Source of the DNA: Saprospiraceae bacterium
GTDB lineage: Bacteria > Bacteroidota > Bacteroidia > Chitinophagales > Saprospiraceae
Direction of reading: 5' to 3'
Length of the DNA: 36,859 nucleotides
Assembly: GCA_022841345.1 (NCBI GenBank)
Contig: JALHRR010000049.1
Location: 1 to 36,859, forward strand
The notes below the pieces were generated by a model. It was not told the DNA's origin and ran no database searches. It saw only the letters and a program-made list of their open reading frames with translations. The position numbers and the translations under genes were made by a program. This document shows, one piece after another, positions 6,877 to 19,000 of the stretch (positions within the stretch are counted from its first letter, which is position 1; each line of letters begins with the position of its first letter).

Positions 6877-7710
6877 TTACTTGGATCCCATCAAATTCTT
6901 GAGGTAATCTCTGATATTAAAGAATGAAGACATCTCACCTTCGTTTTTCAGCAATTTTTTTAGATCCTGTCCTCCCCTTCTGGAGCAGCTTAATTTGGTA
7001 CCGTTTTTTAGCATGACAACCAGATCTTTATGATCATATCGTTTGACATGATTGCGATTGATGACAACTTTGGAACTGATCTGAAAAAATGATGGATCAT
7101 TCAGCAGTAGCTGACGATAGTGTCCAAGGTATTTTGTGGAAGGAAGGCGTTGACCATTAACCAGATAGAAATAACAAACAGGTCCATCTGCTTCAAAATA
7201 AAGAATATTTTCCACGACTTCCAGCTCTATGATTCCTTTGGGCATGTGAATGGCAAGCTGACGCTGACCTGATTGAGGTCCTTGCTGAAGGTTATAGAGA
7301 AAGGCACTTAACTGTTCAATCCCGGGTTGCTTTTGTCTGTCTTTTGCCTTTTTAACGGCAGCACAAAGTCTTTCCGGTTCGATTGGCTTTGTAATATAGT
7401 CCAGCGCTGCAAACTCAATGGCCCGCATAGCATACTCTGAATCAGTATGAGCCGTGATAAATATTATTGAAAAATTGATTTCGGATTTCTCTGCCAGCTT
7501 TTCGAGCAGTTCAAAAGAAGTGGACTGATTGATCTGGATATCCAGAAATACGAGATCAGGCTGCTGTTCATAAATCAACCTTTCGGCCGATTCCAAATCT
7601 GAAGCTTCCCCTACCACTTCGACATCCGGACAATTGTCATTCAGGAGTCTGACTATTAATTCCCGGTTGTTATCTGAGTCTTCTACAATAAGCGATCTTA
7701 AAGCTGTCAT
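6877..7710 (-). CDS. LytTR-family response regulator (REC + LytTR)
   Basis: I start this at ATG 7710-7708 (277 residues); a TTG two codons upstream is less likely. The N-terminal receiver domain (about 3-122) has Glu10/Asp11, phospho-acceptor Asp57 (LVFLDIQI), Thr87 (FITAH) and Lys108 (YITKPI). The LytTR DNA-binding domain (about 150-265) ends in the usual fold with FFQISSKVVINRNHVKRYD and a CSRRGGQDLKKLL tail. It should be activated by a sensor kinase of the LytS type, but none is encoded nearby. It lies at the end of the minus-strand adhesin cluster and is a paralogue of the regulator at 28453-29253. A TATCTTTG promoter box lies 53 bp upstream. Confidence 0.9.
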   Translation of the reverse strand: MTALRSLIVEDSDNNRELIVRLLNDNCPDVEVVGEASDLESAERLIYEQQPDLVFLDIQINQSTSFELLEKLAEKSEINFSIIFITAHTDSEYAMRAIEFAALDYITKPIEPERLCAAVKKAKDRQKQPGIEQLSAFLYNLQQGPQSGQRQLAIHMPKGIIELEVVENILYFEADGPVCYFYLVNGQRLPSTKYLGHYRQLLLNDPSFFQISSKVVINRNHVKRYDHKDLVVMLKNGTKLSCSRRGGQDLKKLLKNEGEMSSFFNIRDYLKNLMGSK

Positions 7711-7762
7711 ATTCAACGCCTTTAAAATGATAAAATGCCCCTGCTTACTGTAGATCCTTCAT

Positions 7763-7770
7763 CAAAGATA
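7763..7770 (-). promoter_or_regulatory. Bacteroidota -7 promoter box for the LytTR regulator
   Basis: The minus strand reads TATCTTTG, matching TAnnTTTG, 53 bp before the ATG at 7710. It suggests that the regulator has its own promoter and is not only read through from the adhesin cluster. The remainder of the 304-bp gap (7711-8014) is AT-rich and otherwise holds only the terminator at 7924-7956. Confidence 0.5.
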
Positions 7771-7923
7771 TGGAATTAAATGTTTTGTAGAATTAATACT
7801 ATACCTCAATCCAAGAATTATGTAATAATTATTTTCTCTTTAACTTATATTTTACTCATTTTCAACATATTACTAAATACTTATTTTTGACATGTTTCAT
7901 TAAATTTACTCTTAAAACGAAAG

Positions 7924-7956
7924 AGTCCCGCGAATTTTTTACTATCCGGGGACTCC
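7924..7956 (-). terminator. Probable terminator of the beta-barrel gene
   Basis: Arms gagtccc (7924-7930) and gggactc (7950-7956) form a 7-bp stem with a 19-nt loop. On the minus strand the stem is followed by tttcgtttt. It lies about 60 bp after the stop codon at 8015. Confidence 0.55.
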
Positions 7957-8014
7957 AAACTATTATACTATGAACTTTTATCGACCTTTCATTCTAACCT
8001 ATTCTTTCAATTTA

Positions 8015-8788
8015 TCAGTTTAAAAAGAAATTAATTCCCACATTTAAGCCGCCATTAAAAGTTCGGGAAGCTCCATACTCATTAGCTCTGTTAGGCAATT
8101 GCCATTCTTCTGCATTAATATCAGGAATACCCATCAGACCTCTTAGTTCCACATTCAATTTAGCTTTTGGGCTCAGAAAAATATCCACTCCCAGAGCCAG
8201 GCCAACCCCAAAATCAAAACTATTGAACAATTCTTTATAATCAGGATTTCCACGCTGAGGAAGTAATCTGTTCAAATCAGCTGTATTGATGTTATCATTA
8301 TCCTTGAAAGAAAAACTATAAAAATCAGTCTCAGAATTACCGGAGGATAAAGTCATATCAGCACCCAACAAAAAACCTGCAAAAACTCCTGCGGCTCCAT
8401 ACCATTTACTACCACTCCGAACTTCAGCTGTATCTTTTTTAAAGTTAAATTTATACCAGACAGGAACCTGCAGATATTGAAGTCTCAAATCCTTTTTCAG
8501 ACTTCCACCGCTATAAGACCCTGCATAAGACTGTCCATTCCCTGTGTAATTGATTTCTACCTGAACGGCAGAATTGAGACTCGTCTCAAATCCAACCTGA
8601 ACACCAAAATTTGCTGCCAGAAAAACCTCATAAGGTAATTCGCGCTGACCATAATTGTTTTGATTAATAATAACCGGAGCAGCAAGTGTACCATTAACAC
8701 CGGCATATATCTTATTTTGAGAAAAAGCTTTAAAGGAAAATCCGGTCAGTACAATACAGATGAATAAGAATAGTAAAGTTTTTTTCAT
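8015..8788 (-). CDS. Outer-membrane beta-barrel protein (PorT/OmpA-barrel-like)
   Basis: The 257-residue protein begins with a signal peptide (MKKTLLFLFICIVLTGFSFK then AFSQ; cut before QNKIY or close by). The mature part alternates hydrophobic and polar residues in strands ending with aromatic residues, for example FGVQVGFETS, AVQVEINYTG, LRLQYLQVPVWYKFNF, FDFGVGLALGVDIF. It ends in NVGINFFLN, a typical barrel C-terminus. This matches the outer-membrane beta-barrel families PF13568/PF13505 of Bacteroidota. It follows the T9SS cargo gene by 132 bp on the same strand, so it may be co-expressed and help export or anchor the adhesin; that is inference. It does not look like a PorP/SprF protein (those are longer). 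Confidence 0.75.
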   Translation of the reverse strand: MKKTLLFLFICIVLTGFSFKAFSQNKIYAGVNGTLAAPVIINQNNYGQRELPYEVFLAANFGVQVGFETSLNSAVQVEINYTGNGQSYAGSYSGGSLKKDLRLQYLQVPVWYKFNFKKDTAEVRSGSKWYGAAGVFAGFLLGADMTLSSGNSETDFYSFSFKDNDNINTADLNRLLPQRGNPDYKELFNSFDFGVGLALGVDIFLSPKAKLNVELRGLMGIPDINAEEWQLPNRANEYGASRTFNGGLNVGINFFLN

Positions 8789-8853
8789 GGAAAATCGGTT
8801 AATTTAGTATTAAAGGTGAGAGGTTCACTGCGTTCAATGAACCACTCAGTTAA

Positions 8854-8872
8854 GCACCGGGGAACCCGGTGC
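8854..8872 (-). terminator. Hairpin between the T9SS cargo gene and the beta-barrel gene
   Basis: GCACCGGG (8854-8861) and CCCGGTGC (8865-8872) form a perfect 8-bp stem with a GAA loop, 48 bp after the cargo gene stop on the minus strand. There is no T-run, so it may be a weak terminator or an mRNA-stabilising or processing hairpin that sets different expression of the two genes. Confidence 0.45.
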
Positions 8873-8920
8873 TATAATAAAGCAGCACATAAAATGTCCC
8901 TTTGAATGGCGAACCATTTA

Positions 8921-10045
8921 TCAGTTTCCTGTCCCGTTAAGGATCAGTTTTTTTGTAAATATTTGTTTATCAGAAAGTATCATTTCCAGAAAGTATTCTC
9001 CGTGAGCCAGATTTACAAGGTCTATTCTGTATTGAGAGGCTGCGGTGAATGTTTGATGTTTGATCAATTTGCCCTGAATGTTATACAATGTGATTTCTTC
9101 CAGCTGAAGTCCTGCATCCAGATCAATAATAGCATAGTCCGTTGCAGGATTGGGGTATAGTTTTGCCTGTAATCCTTCCTTTTCAACCATCACAGCAGCA
9201 ATCGGAGAATATTTGTAAGATCCGTCGAGATCATACATTTTCAGGCGATAGTAATTGATACCTGCATGAGGATTATAATCTTTGAGGAAATAGTCCATTC
9301 TGATATCCTGCGCACCGCGGGCAGATTCATTACCGATGGTTTCCCATTTGCGACCATCTTTAGAGCGCTCCACAAGAAACTTATCAGATCCAATCTCAGA
9401 CACTGTAGTCCATTTCAGATCTACCCAGCCACCATTGTTCCAGGCAGCTTTGAATTTTGAGAGGGTGATGGGTAGGGCTATGAGTTCATAGCCAGTAAAT
9501 TGTTCTCCACTCAATAAATTATCAAAAGTAGTACCAAATTGATCGCCTCCACTAATTTCTACTCCATCAAAAAATTCGAATGCAGAAAGCGGAACACTTG
9601 GTGCAACCTTAATATAAAACAAATCATATTCATCACCAGGAGAAACAACATATTCAAATCCTCCTGATCTTGATGTTTCAATATAACAGTAACCATCATA
9701 AGGCACACTTCCTGAACTACCTGCTCTTTGGGCAGACCAATTAATGTTAATATCCATAAAGGGATCCATTTTTACGACTTCTAATATCGCAGGTGAAAGA
9801 TTTGATGGACAGGTTGACCCACCAAACACCTCTACTGGTAACTTAAAAGTTACAGCTGATGTTATAAAAAGGTTAAAAGGTGGAGAGGGGAAATCCTCAT
9901 ACGATTTAAGCCTTACTTTAATATGATGCGGATCATTTGAAACAGAATAAGGTTCGACTATTAATTTAATACCCGTTTGAGCATTAAGATTATAGAAGGA
10001 TAAAACAAAGCAAATGGTCGCTAATTTGAAAATACACTTTTTCAT
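8921..10045 (-). CDS. T9SS cargo protein with type A C-terminal sorting domain
   Basis: The 374-residue protein has a signal peptide (about 1-23, ending LNAQ). An N-terminal beta-sandwich of unknown family follows (about 25-190), then a fibronectin-III-like segment (about 195-285; WTTVSEIGSDKFLVERSKDG and INYYRLKMYDLDG). The last 79 residues are a T9SS type A sorting domain: LYPNPATDYAIIDL (296-309), LYNIQGKLI, GEYFLEM, KKLIL. The sorting domain takes the protein across the outer membrane and is normally cut off by PorU on surface attachment. The start is only 8 bp after the stop of the giant gene, so the two are almost certainly co-transcribed. It could be a surface partner or anchor for the giant, which lacks such a domain. 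Confidence 0.88.
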   Translation of the reverse strand: MKKCIFKLATICFVLSFYNLNAQTGIKLIVEPYSVSNDPHHIKVRLKSYEDFPSPPFNLFITSAVTFKLPVEVFGGSTCPSNLSPAILEVVKMDPFMDININWSAQRAGSSGSVPYDGYCYIETSRSGGFEYVVSPGDEYDLFYIKVAPSVPLSAFEFFDGVEISGGDQFGTTFDNLLSGEQFTGYELIALPITLSKFKAAWNNGGWVDLKWTTVSEIGSDKFLVERSKDGRKWETIGNESARGAQDIRMDYFLKDYNPHAGINYYRLKMYDLDGSYKYSPIAAVMVEKEGLQAKLYPNPATDYAIIDLDAGLQLEEITLYNIQGKLIKHQTFTAASQYRIDLVNLAHGEYFLEMILSDKQIFTKKLILNGTGN

Positions 10046-10053
10046 AATTAATA

Positions 10054-13000
10054 TCAGTTTGGTACTTGTTCAAAGAAGAAGAATGATTGAGAAAATCCAG
10101 TATTCGTAGGATGAAGAAGAATTGTGCTCAAGATGACTGAAGGATCGTTGCCAACTCCAGTAAATCTAGTATTGCCATTCATATTATAATCAGATGGATA
10201 AAAGCCATTAACTATGTGGCTTTGAGAAAAACCGGCATTAGTTGGATCAGTCAGGATTGTGATTAAAATGGAAGCTTGATCATTATTAATTCCATTATAT
10301 CTAATCATACCATCTCCATTAGCATCACCCGCCCATAGCGCTTTATTGATTGTAAACTGCCGTTGCGCATGTGTTCCATAAGTGGCATCTGATGTGAAGT
10401 CAAAGGTGAGCGCGCCCATACTTAGCGCTACTGCAGCGGCAGACATCGCACCGAGGTGGTTCCTGTGATTGACTTCTATATAATAGTCATCTGATATTAC
10501 CATGAACTCAATTGGATTGACACCATCTGTTGCGGTAACTGTACCATTTTGATGCAGGATACCGGCTTTGGTAGCTACAATGATTGCCGGGTTCAATTTA
10601 TTTCTGAGTCTCACGATTACCCAGTCAACCATAGTGGCAGGAATAGAAGCTACCGACTCTGTACCTGAATAGTTGAATGGGGCCGTATTATAAGGCTGTA
10701 CAAGAGGTAAATATCCTAAGGTATTAAGGGCATTTCCCATTTGATGAGTCCCGTTATTATAAGGGCCTGCCAGCATCACCTGAATATCCACCTCTACGAC
10801 TTCCAGCATGAAGCTGATCGTGCGGCTGAAATTGAATGTTTCCTCACATAAAGTAGCATTATTCCTGATCAGATTTACTGTAACTGTTGCTCCTTCATCA
10901 CTTGCAACTAGGTTTCTGGTTTGGAAAGTGGCTACGCCCAATACTGAATTGACAACAGCGAAGGTAGGAAGATCAGCTCCCAACACATAGTGAACATTAT
11001 AACTACCATCTGCCAACCCATTGATAGTGACATTAGCCGGATTCCCTACTGTACCCATTGGAATTGAACTCATTGAAGTGGCCGCAGGTAATGGACTCAC
11101 CATTACTGATAAGGTATTGACCTTACTACATCCCAGTTCATTCGTTTCAGTAAGCTGAACGACAAATGGACCTCCGGCAGCTACCCATTGAACATCTGCG
11201 GCAAAACTGTTATTGGCTGATACTATTACACCACCGGAGAGCACGTTCCATAAGTAAGTATTACCTATGTTATTTGTTACCTGATATAATTCAGTACTTT
11301 CAGCACATACAGTATTGTCTCCTGTAATAGAATTTAAAACAGGAGAGCTGCCAACATTGAATACAATCTCATCTGTGCTTGTACAACCTCTGTTGTCAGT
11401 TACTATTAACCGGATCGTTAATGTTCCCGGGCCTGTACCTGAAGTACTTAAAGTCGGAGATTGTGCGGATGGGACAGAAATGGCTCCACCAACTCCGCCT
11501 GTACTACCCACGATAGACCATTGATAAATATAAGGGGCTTGTCCTCCAAAGGCATTACCGTTTAACACTCTGCTGGCATTATCACAGATACTCAAAGGAC
11601 CATTTGGATTGGCAACTGCCTGAGGTATTGGATTAATAATCAGTGTGATTGTAAATACATTTGCCACACAACCTGCTAAACTCACATCAGGCGTAACAGT
11701 ATATACTACCGTACGAGGGGATAGTGAGAGGTTTTCTACAAATGCAGCTGCAATCGATGCCGTTGTACCGCTTGCTGGTAATCCTTCAACAAAGATGCTG
11801 GATGTAGTCAATGTCCAATCCCATGCAGTTATATTCACATTATTATTCACAAAAGAAGCCAAAACTAAATTAAGAGGCGATCCACTGCAATGCGTTAAAG
11901 TGTCATTGAATGTCACTGGTTCAGGATTAACAGGTAGTGTTACCGTGAAAGGAGCACCGCTACATAGATTTGTTCCTGTTGGAGTGACTGTGTAAACAGC
12001 ACTTAATGGACCCGGTGTTACATTAATCAATGTGGTGGTCAAATCAGGGCCGGAACCATTGGCCGCTCCGCCGGTAAGACCCATTGGATAAACTGCAGTC
12101 CATGTATAGGTAGAAGCAATCGCATTTGTGAGATGATCATTCCAGATAAATGTTTTTTCATTTTCAGAGCAAATCGCTACATGCAATGAATCCGAATGTA
12201 CAGGTCTTGTGCGAACAGTGATGGCAATGGTCGCAGAATTCACAGGACATTCCGTCACATTTTTATATCCAACAATCCCGATGACCTGACCATGAGTTAT
12301 AGTTGTACTTACAAAAGTATTATCGTTCGATCTGGCTTGCAATTCTACATCACCCATATCATAAACTCCGTTGGTATTGGCATCCCGATAGAATAAATAC
12401 TCATCGACACCTGTTCCGGAACCTGTAAATGTGATTTCTTCTCCTTCACAAATATTCGTCAAACTGGCTACCAGCAGTGGTTCAGGACATGCATCTATAC
12501 AAGAGCCCAGATTAGGCTGGAAGCCTCTCAGTCCTAAATTTTGGTCTGTACCATCTGTAAGAAGTTGATTTAATACATAATTACCCGTACCAGTGTTATA
12601 AATACGGTTTGTTATATTGGCGAGCGTTGTAGTTCCCCACCAGTTGCAATTTAGTGTGACAATGCCTGTACCTGAATGATTCACCAGTGAATCACCAATA
12701 ACCCCTGCGAAGCTATTTCCACTAAATGTGGGACTACCTCCCAAAATTCTGAGTCCGGTTCTTGCATTTTCAAAAAGTGTATTTGAAATGGCATAGTTAC
12801 CGGCGTCTACTGCGGCGTAGACCCCACGGCTTACATTTTTAACATGATTATTTGTAACTGATATTCCTCCGGCTGTGGGTAAGTTTTCCATCCAGAAGCC
12901 TTGTACTTCCATAGTAGCTTTTGCTCCCTGAATCACTGAAACATTACCATCTACTTCATTTTCAGTAATGAATGCCGGAGTATTGTTACTGGTAAACGAC

Positions 13001-16000
13001 TGTACACGGATTCCATCATAGTTTAATAAATGAGCAACAGTAGAATTACCTACTACAGCTTTGATTTTATTTCCTCTGATAGTATAGGCTGAGGCCAGAT
13101 TATAAGTAAGGTTATGCCAGATTCCGATACGTGTACTTTCAATATCATTGTTTTCAATTCTGGCAGCTACACCCGGATTTGCCAAATGTGCATTACCGGT
13201 TTGAATACCTGTTCGTACTTTTCTGATGGTATTGTCATATACTTCAGAATAAGCATTCCAATGGGAAATGATCCCAACCAGGGTAGCTGAAACTGCAATC
13301 TGATCAATGTTTTGTATTAGATTATGACGGATGACAGAACCGCTGGTAGGAGTCACAGAATGCAAAAAGATTCCAACTCCGGCAGGGGTCGCAGTGTTTT
13401 GACCCAAATTCCTCACAACACTATTTTCAATAATTATATTATTGCAATCTAAAGCATATACACCATAGGTGGCATCAATATCCTCACCGTCAACAACAAG
13501 TCCAGACGTTACTAATGGGTTATTTCCATTAATCTCAAAGCCATCCACAGTAGTTCCATGTGCTCCTGAAGCAATAGTTAATAATACACTACCAAATGAA
13601 GTGACAGGTGGAACAATTTTGGATTCCGGTATACGCACAGCATTCCCATCGGTTCCGCTGTTTGCTCCTTTCAGATGCACAGTTTTACCCGCCACTGAAA
13701 CTAGTTCAGCATAAGTTCCTGCTTTCACATTTACCTGATCACCTGTAGTGGCGACATTCACACCCCGTTGAATGCTTGCACTCATAGGTGTAACGAAAAC
13801 TTCATTTGATTTCACTCTAACAAACCCAAGTGCAGCATTATCAGTACCATGCAGAATTTTGTCTTCTATATCATAGTTTTCTGAAAGAGTAGCCGTAGCT
13901 CCCGTCTTAGTGTCAAAAGTTGCTGTTGTCGCATCTATATTTCCATCATTTGCAATGAGCTCAATATAATTGCCTGTAGTTCCTGAGAATGCAATATTAT
14001 TAGCTGCAATCAAAGTAGCTGCGTCATTTTCTATGACTAAACCTTTTGTACCTCCGGTCACGATTACACCTGTGCCAATAGTCAATTGAACGGGAGCGTG
14101 CGAAGTACTGGATGGACTATCCAATACCCGAATACCGGTTCCTGTTGCATTAGGAGAGATGCTCATGCCTGAAATATTGGCATGTGCTCCATCGTCAGCA
14201 TTTGAATTGTATCCTTCATAGTTATTTATGAATACACCGGTATTAACATTAGATATGGTACCTCCACTTATTGCGGCAATAGATGTGGATTTTACATTCC
14301 AAACCTGGATACCTTTGGAGTTTTTGGTTGTTCCAACTCCATTAATCATGTTATTACTGGTTGTACTTGTCACTGATAATGAAGCAAGTGAAATACCATC
14401 CCAGTTAACTTCACTAGCATGATCTATTGCGGTAAAATTATTAGCATGTAAAGTGTATTCAGATGCAGCAGAATATGCCAGATTGTGGAAAACACCAAGT
14501 CTTCTGGTACTAAAGGTGTTATTTTCGATACGCTGGAATTGGGCAGCTCCCGGGTTAGCCTGAGCAAAATTACCAGTCTGAACTCCGATCCTCAGATTTG
14601 TACCGGTATTATTGGATACCTGAGCATACTGATTATTATATAATAGTACTGCGCCTCCCCAGAAGGCAATTCCCGAAGCATTATCATAGGTACCAAAATC
14701 CTGGAATAAATTATCATCAATAATGTGACCTGTAGTTGCAGGTGCACTGAAACTTGCGCCGTATAATGTTACTCCGAAATAGGATAAGTTTTTAATAATG
14801 TTTTTACTGACATTCAGATTACTTCGATTATCGGTGTAAACAGTGATGGCCTCAGCTGCATCGATATCTACTGCGGATGCACTTAAGAATCCTGAAGTCA
14901 GAGCGGGGTTATTTCCATCAATTGTCAATCCACTGATGGTTACATTACTGGCAAGGACCTGAATCATTTCAAGACCATCAATATCGCTTGTTGCAGGTAT
15001 TAAGATGGCTTCCGGTACTCTCACTCCACCATTTGGAGAAATGGCTGCATTCGGACCAAGGATTGTGAGCTCTTTAGTTACCTGAATATTTTCAACATAA
15101 GTTCCTGCAAGCACTTGTAATGTGTGGCCGTTTAATGTAGTCACATCATTGATAGCTTCTTGGATAGAGCAATAAAATTCTGAGTTATTAGTGTTAATAA
15201 CCCCTCCAGATAAGCATCCCTGACAATTGCCCGGTACCGGCTGGAACCCAATTGTTGCCGGTGCATTATCCGTACCAAGCGTCAAATAAGGCTGGAATTT
15301 GATATTCGCTGATGCAAGTCCGGCAATATCAGGCTGACCTCCTGGTGCTGTAGCAATTCCTCCAAACATAACTGGCAATAATGCAGGATATCCTGGCTCT
15401 GCACTATTTGCAACAATAACTTCAGGATCATCAGTACCAAACCAGTTGCATTCAAAGTTCTTCAGATTAGCTCCCGGTGCTGGTAATGATCCACCAGCTT
15501 GTCTGTCAACGACTTGTCCATACCAGTTTCCAGTGATGCTGTTGTTGTTAAATGAGCTGTTGGCCGCAGATTGTACCGGTACATTAGTACCACCACTTGC
15601 ATCCAGGAATAATACACCAACTGTTCTGTTGTTTTGGATGAAATTTTCGTTCATCACGGTATTATCAGTCTGATTCCGGAAGATGAGACCTGTATGATTG
15701 TCTTCGATAATACATCTGATTATTTGGTTATTGTTACTATTATTGATATCAATAGCGGAGCGGTTACCCCAGATTCTGGATTCTCTGAGAATCATACTGG
15801 AAGCCATACCCTGTACAGCAACACCTGCAAAATTCAGGTTAGCATTATTCCAGTCGGTAACATTATTTCCCGCTCTCGTTATACTGAAGCCCGTAATCTG
15901 GACATTCAATGCAGAAACTCTTATTGTTGCACCGTCACCTCCGATAGGTCCTACTACATTGGTCAAACCAATACCAGCACCATTAAGTATTAAAGTTTTA

Positions 16001-19000
16001 TTGACTACTACATCTTCATTATATGTCCCTGCGCAAACAGATATAGTATTGCCCGCCGTTGCTGCATTGATGGCTGCCTGAATAGTTGCGTGGTAGGTGG
16101 TATTAGTCACATTTGTAACAGGTAAGTATAGAACTTCAGCCGTCATTGTTGAGGTGGTCAATAGAGCATCTGTCACAGTAATGGTGTAAATTCCAGGTGC
16201 CAGGCCTGATATTGTATGAGGACTTGTGGCATTTACTGGTCCACCACCGGTCCATGTGATATTGTATGGACCTGAACCTCCGTTGAATGCAACTTCGATG
16301 GAGCCACTTGGTTCACCACAAATTATATGATCCGGAGTTGCAGAATCAATCACTACTGGTGTTCCACCACATGCCATAGGAGCAGGTTGAAATCCAATAT
16401 TTATACTAGCATCTGTTCCATTGATAAGATAAGGAACATCATCTACATCACCTGATGTTAATGCATCAATTAGCCCATAATCAGTAGTGCCATACCAGTT
16501 ACAGTTAGCATCCAGAGTTCCTGTACCTCCATGGTAAATCGCAAACTTCCCGGGATTGACCAGTAAAGAGTTGTTCTCTATACTGATATCCTTTCCAGTG
16601 ATATTCTCACTGTTTCTGATTGCTATTGCATTATTCGAAGCGGAAATCTTATTATTATTAACACTTACAGGTCCTGAAAAACCAGAACCATATAATCTTA
16701 TTCCACCTCTATCAGCAGCATCTGAAAGATTTGCATTTGAGATTTCATTGTTCTCAATGACCACATTTCCTGCAGTCCCTGCTACTTGTATTCCCTGTTG
16801 TTGAGTATTCAGTATTGTGTTTTCACTAATGCTACTATTGGTAATACCATCTGCATTAAGACCTGAATTTACGGTTCCGTTAATGTAGTTCTGAGAGAAA
16901 TTTAATTCAATCTGGCCACCATTGGCAGCGACCTGAGCAGCGTTTGAGCTCATATTTAAAAATCTGTTATCCAGAATTTCCAAATCAACTGAATTTGTAG
17001 CAATTGTTTCAAATACAGCTATCTGACCGGAAGTATTTTGAACAATATTGTTATGAAAAATAGCTTCCAGATGGATGTTAGAAGGCACACCTCCATTATA
17101 TAATAATGGTGAGTTGACGTCATCAAACAAGAAACCTTCTATAAATAAATCTTTACTCTGACCACCATCCACTGTTATTCCTCCTGTAACAATAGATTCA
17201 GATCCTCTTGACCCGGTATTAGGAGAAATTCCGGAATTTGCCCCTTGTAAATTCAAGGACTTATTCAATAAGACCGTTTCTGCATATGTACCTTCCTTTA
17301 CATTGACCTGGTCTCCTGATGCAGCTTCATTCACACCTCTTTGGATCAGACCACTCAATGGAGTCACAAATACTTCATTGGCTTTCACTCTCACGAATCC
17401 GAGTGCAGCATTATCAGTAGCGTGGACGATCTTATCTTCTATGTCATAGTTTTGTGCAAGTGTCGCTGATCCTCCAGTTTGACCATCAAAAGTTGCTGCT
17501 ATTGCATTTATATCGCCATTATTAGCAATGAGTTCTATATAATTTCCGGTAGTAGAATTGAAAGATAAATCGATAGGACCTGTTAAAGACGCAGTATTGT
17601 TCTCAATAGTCAGACCCTTTGATCCTCCTGTTACTACTATATTTGATCCTATAGTTAATTGAACATTCGCATGAGTAGTACTCAAAGGACTATCTAATAC
17701 ACGAATACCGGTGCCTGTTGCATTAGGCGAAATATTCATACTTGACATATTGGCATGTGCCCCATCAGATGCATCTGAATTATAACCTTCGTAATTATTC
17801 AGAAAAACTCCTGTATTTACATTGGATATTGTTCCGCCACTGATTGCGGCAACAGATGTTGATTTTACATTCCATATCTGAATTCCTTTAGAGTTCTTAG
17901 TTGTTCCAACTCCATTAATTATATTGTTACTGGTTGTACTGGGCACAGATAATGAAGCAAGTGAAATCCCATCCCAATTCACTTCAGTGGCATGATCTAT
18001 TGCGGTAAAATTATTAGCATGTAAAGTATATGCAGAGGCTGCTGAATATGCCAGGTTGTGGAAAATACCCAGCCTTCTTGTGCTAAAAGTATTGTTCTCT
18101 ATACGCTGGAATTGGGCAGCTCCCGGGTTAGCCTGAGCAAAATTACCAGTCTGTACTCCGATCCTCAGATTTGTACCGGTATTGTTGGATACCTGGGCAT
18201 ACTGATTATTGTATAATAGTACTGCGCCTCCCCATGAAGCGATTCCTGATCCTGCGTCATAGGTACCGAAATCCTGGAATAAATTATCATCAATTATGTG
18301 TCCTGTAGTTGCAGGTGCACTGAAACTTGCACCATATAATGTTACTCCGAAATAGGATAAGTTTTTAATAATATTTTTACTGACATTCAGATTACTGCGA
18401 TTATCGGTGTAAACAGTGATGGCCTCAGCTGCATCGATGTCAACTCCGGATGCACTTAAGAATCCTGAAGTCAGAGCAGGGTTATTCCCATCAAGAGTCA
18501 AACCACTAATCGTCACATTACTTGCCAGTACCTGGATCATTTCAAGACCATCAATATCGCTTGTGGCAGGTAATAAGATGGCTTCCGGTACTCTCACTCC
18601 ACCATTAGGAGAAATCAAAGCATTCGGACCAAGAATTGTTAGTTCTTTGTTTACGATTAAGTTTTCTATGTAAGTACCAGCACAAACCTCTATTACATTA
18701 CCCGTGCTTGCAACGTCAATTGCTGCCTGAATAGTGGGATGATAAGTGCTGTTTGTGGCATTGGCAACGGGAAGATACAGCACTTCCACGGTTATAGTGG
18801 AAGTGGTCATGTATGTATCAGTCACTGTAATTGTGTAAGTTCCAGGTGCCAATCCAGCAATTAAATAAGGACTCACCACATCGAATACAGGTCCACCGCC
18901 TGTCCAGGAAATATCATATGGTTCAGAACCTCCTGAGAATGTAACCTCGATAGAACCATCAGGTTCGCCACAGATTAAATGATCCGGTATTGCTGAGTCA

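Noticed and set aside
6877-7716. TTG start at 7716 for the LytTR regulator
   Set aside because: An ATG two codons later starts the receiver domain at the normal distance.
8015-8788. SprF/PorP-type T9SS helper protein
   Set aside because: The protein is shorter than that family and fits the generic outer-membrane beta-barrel families better; only its position is similar.
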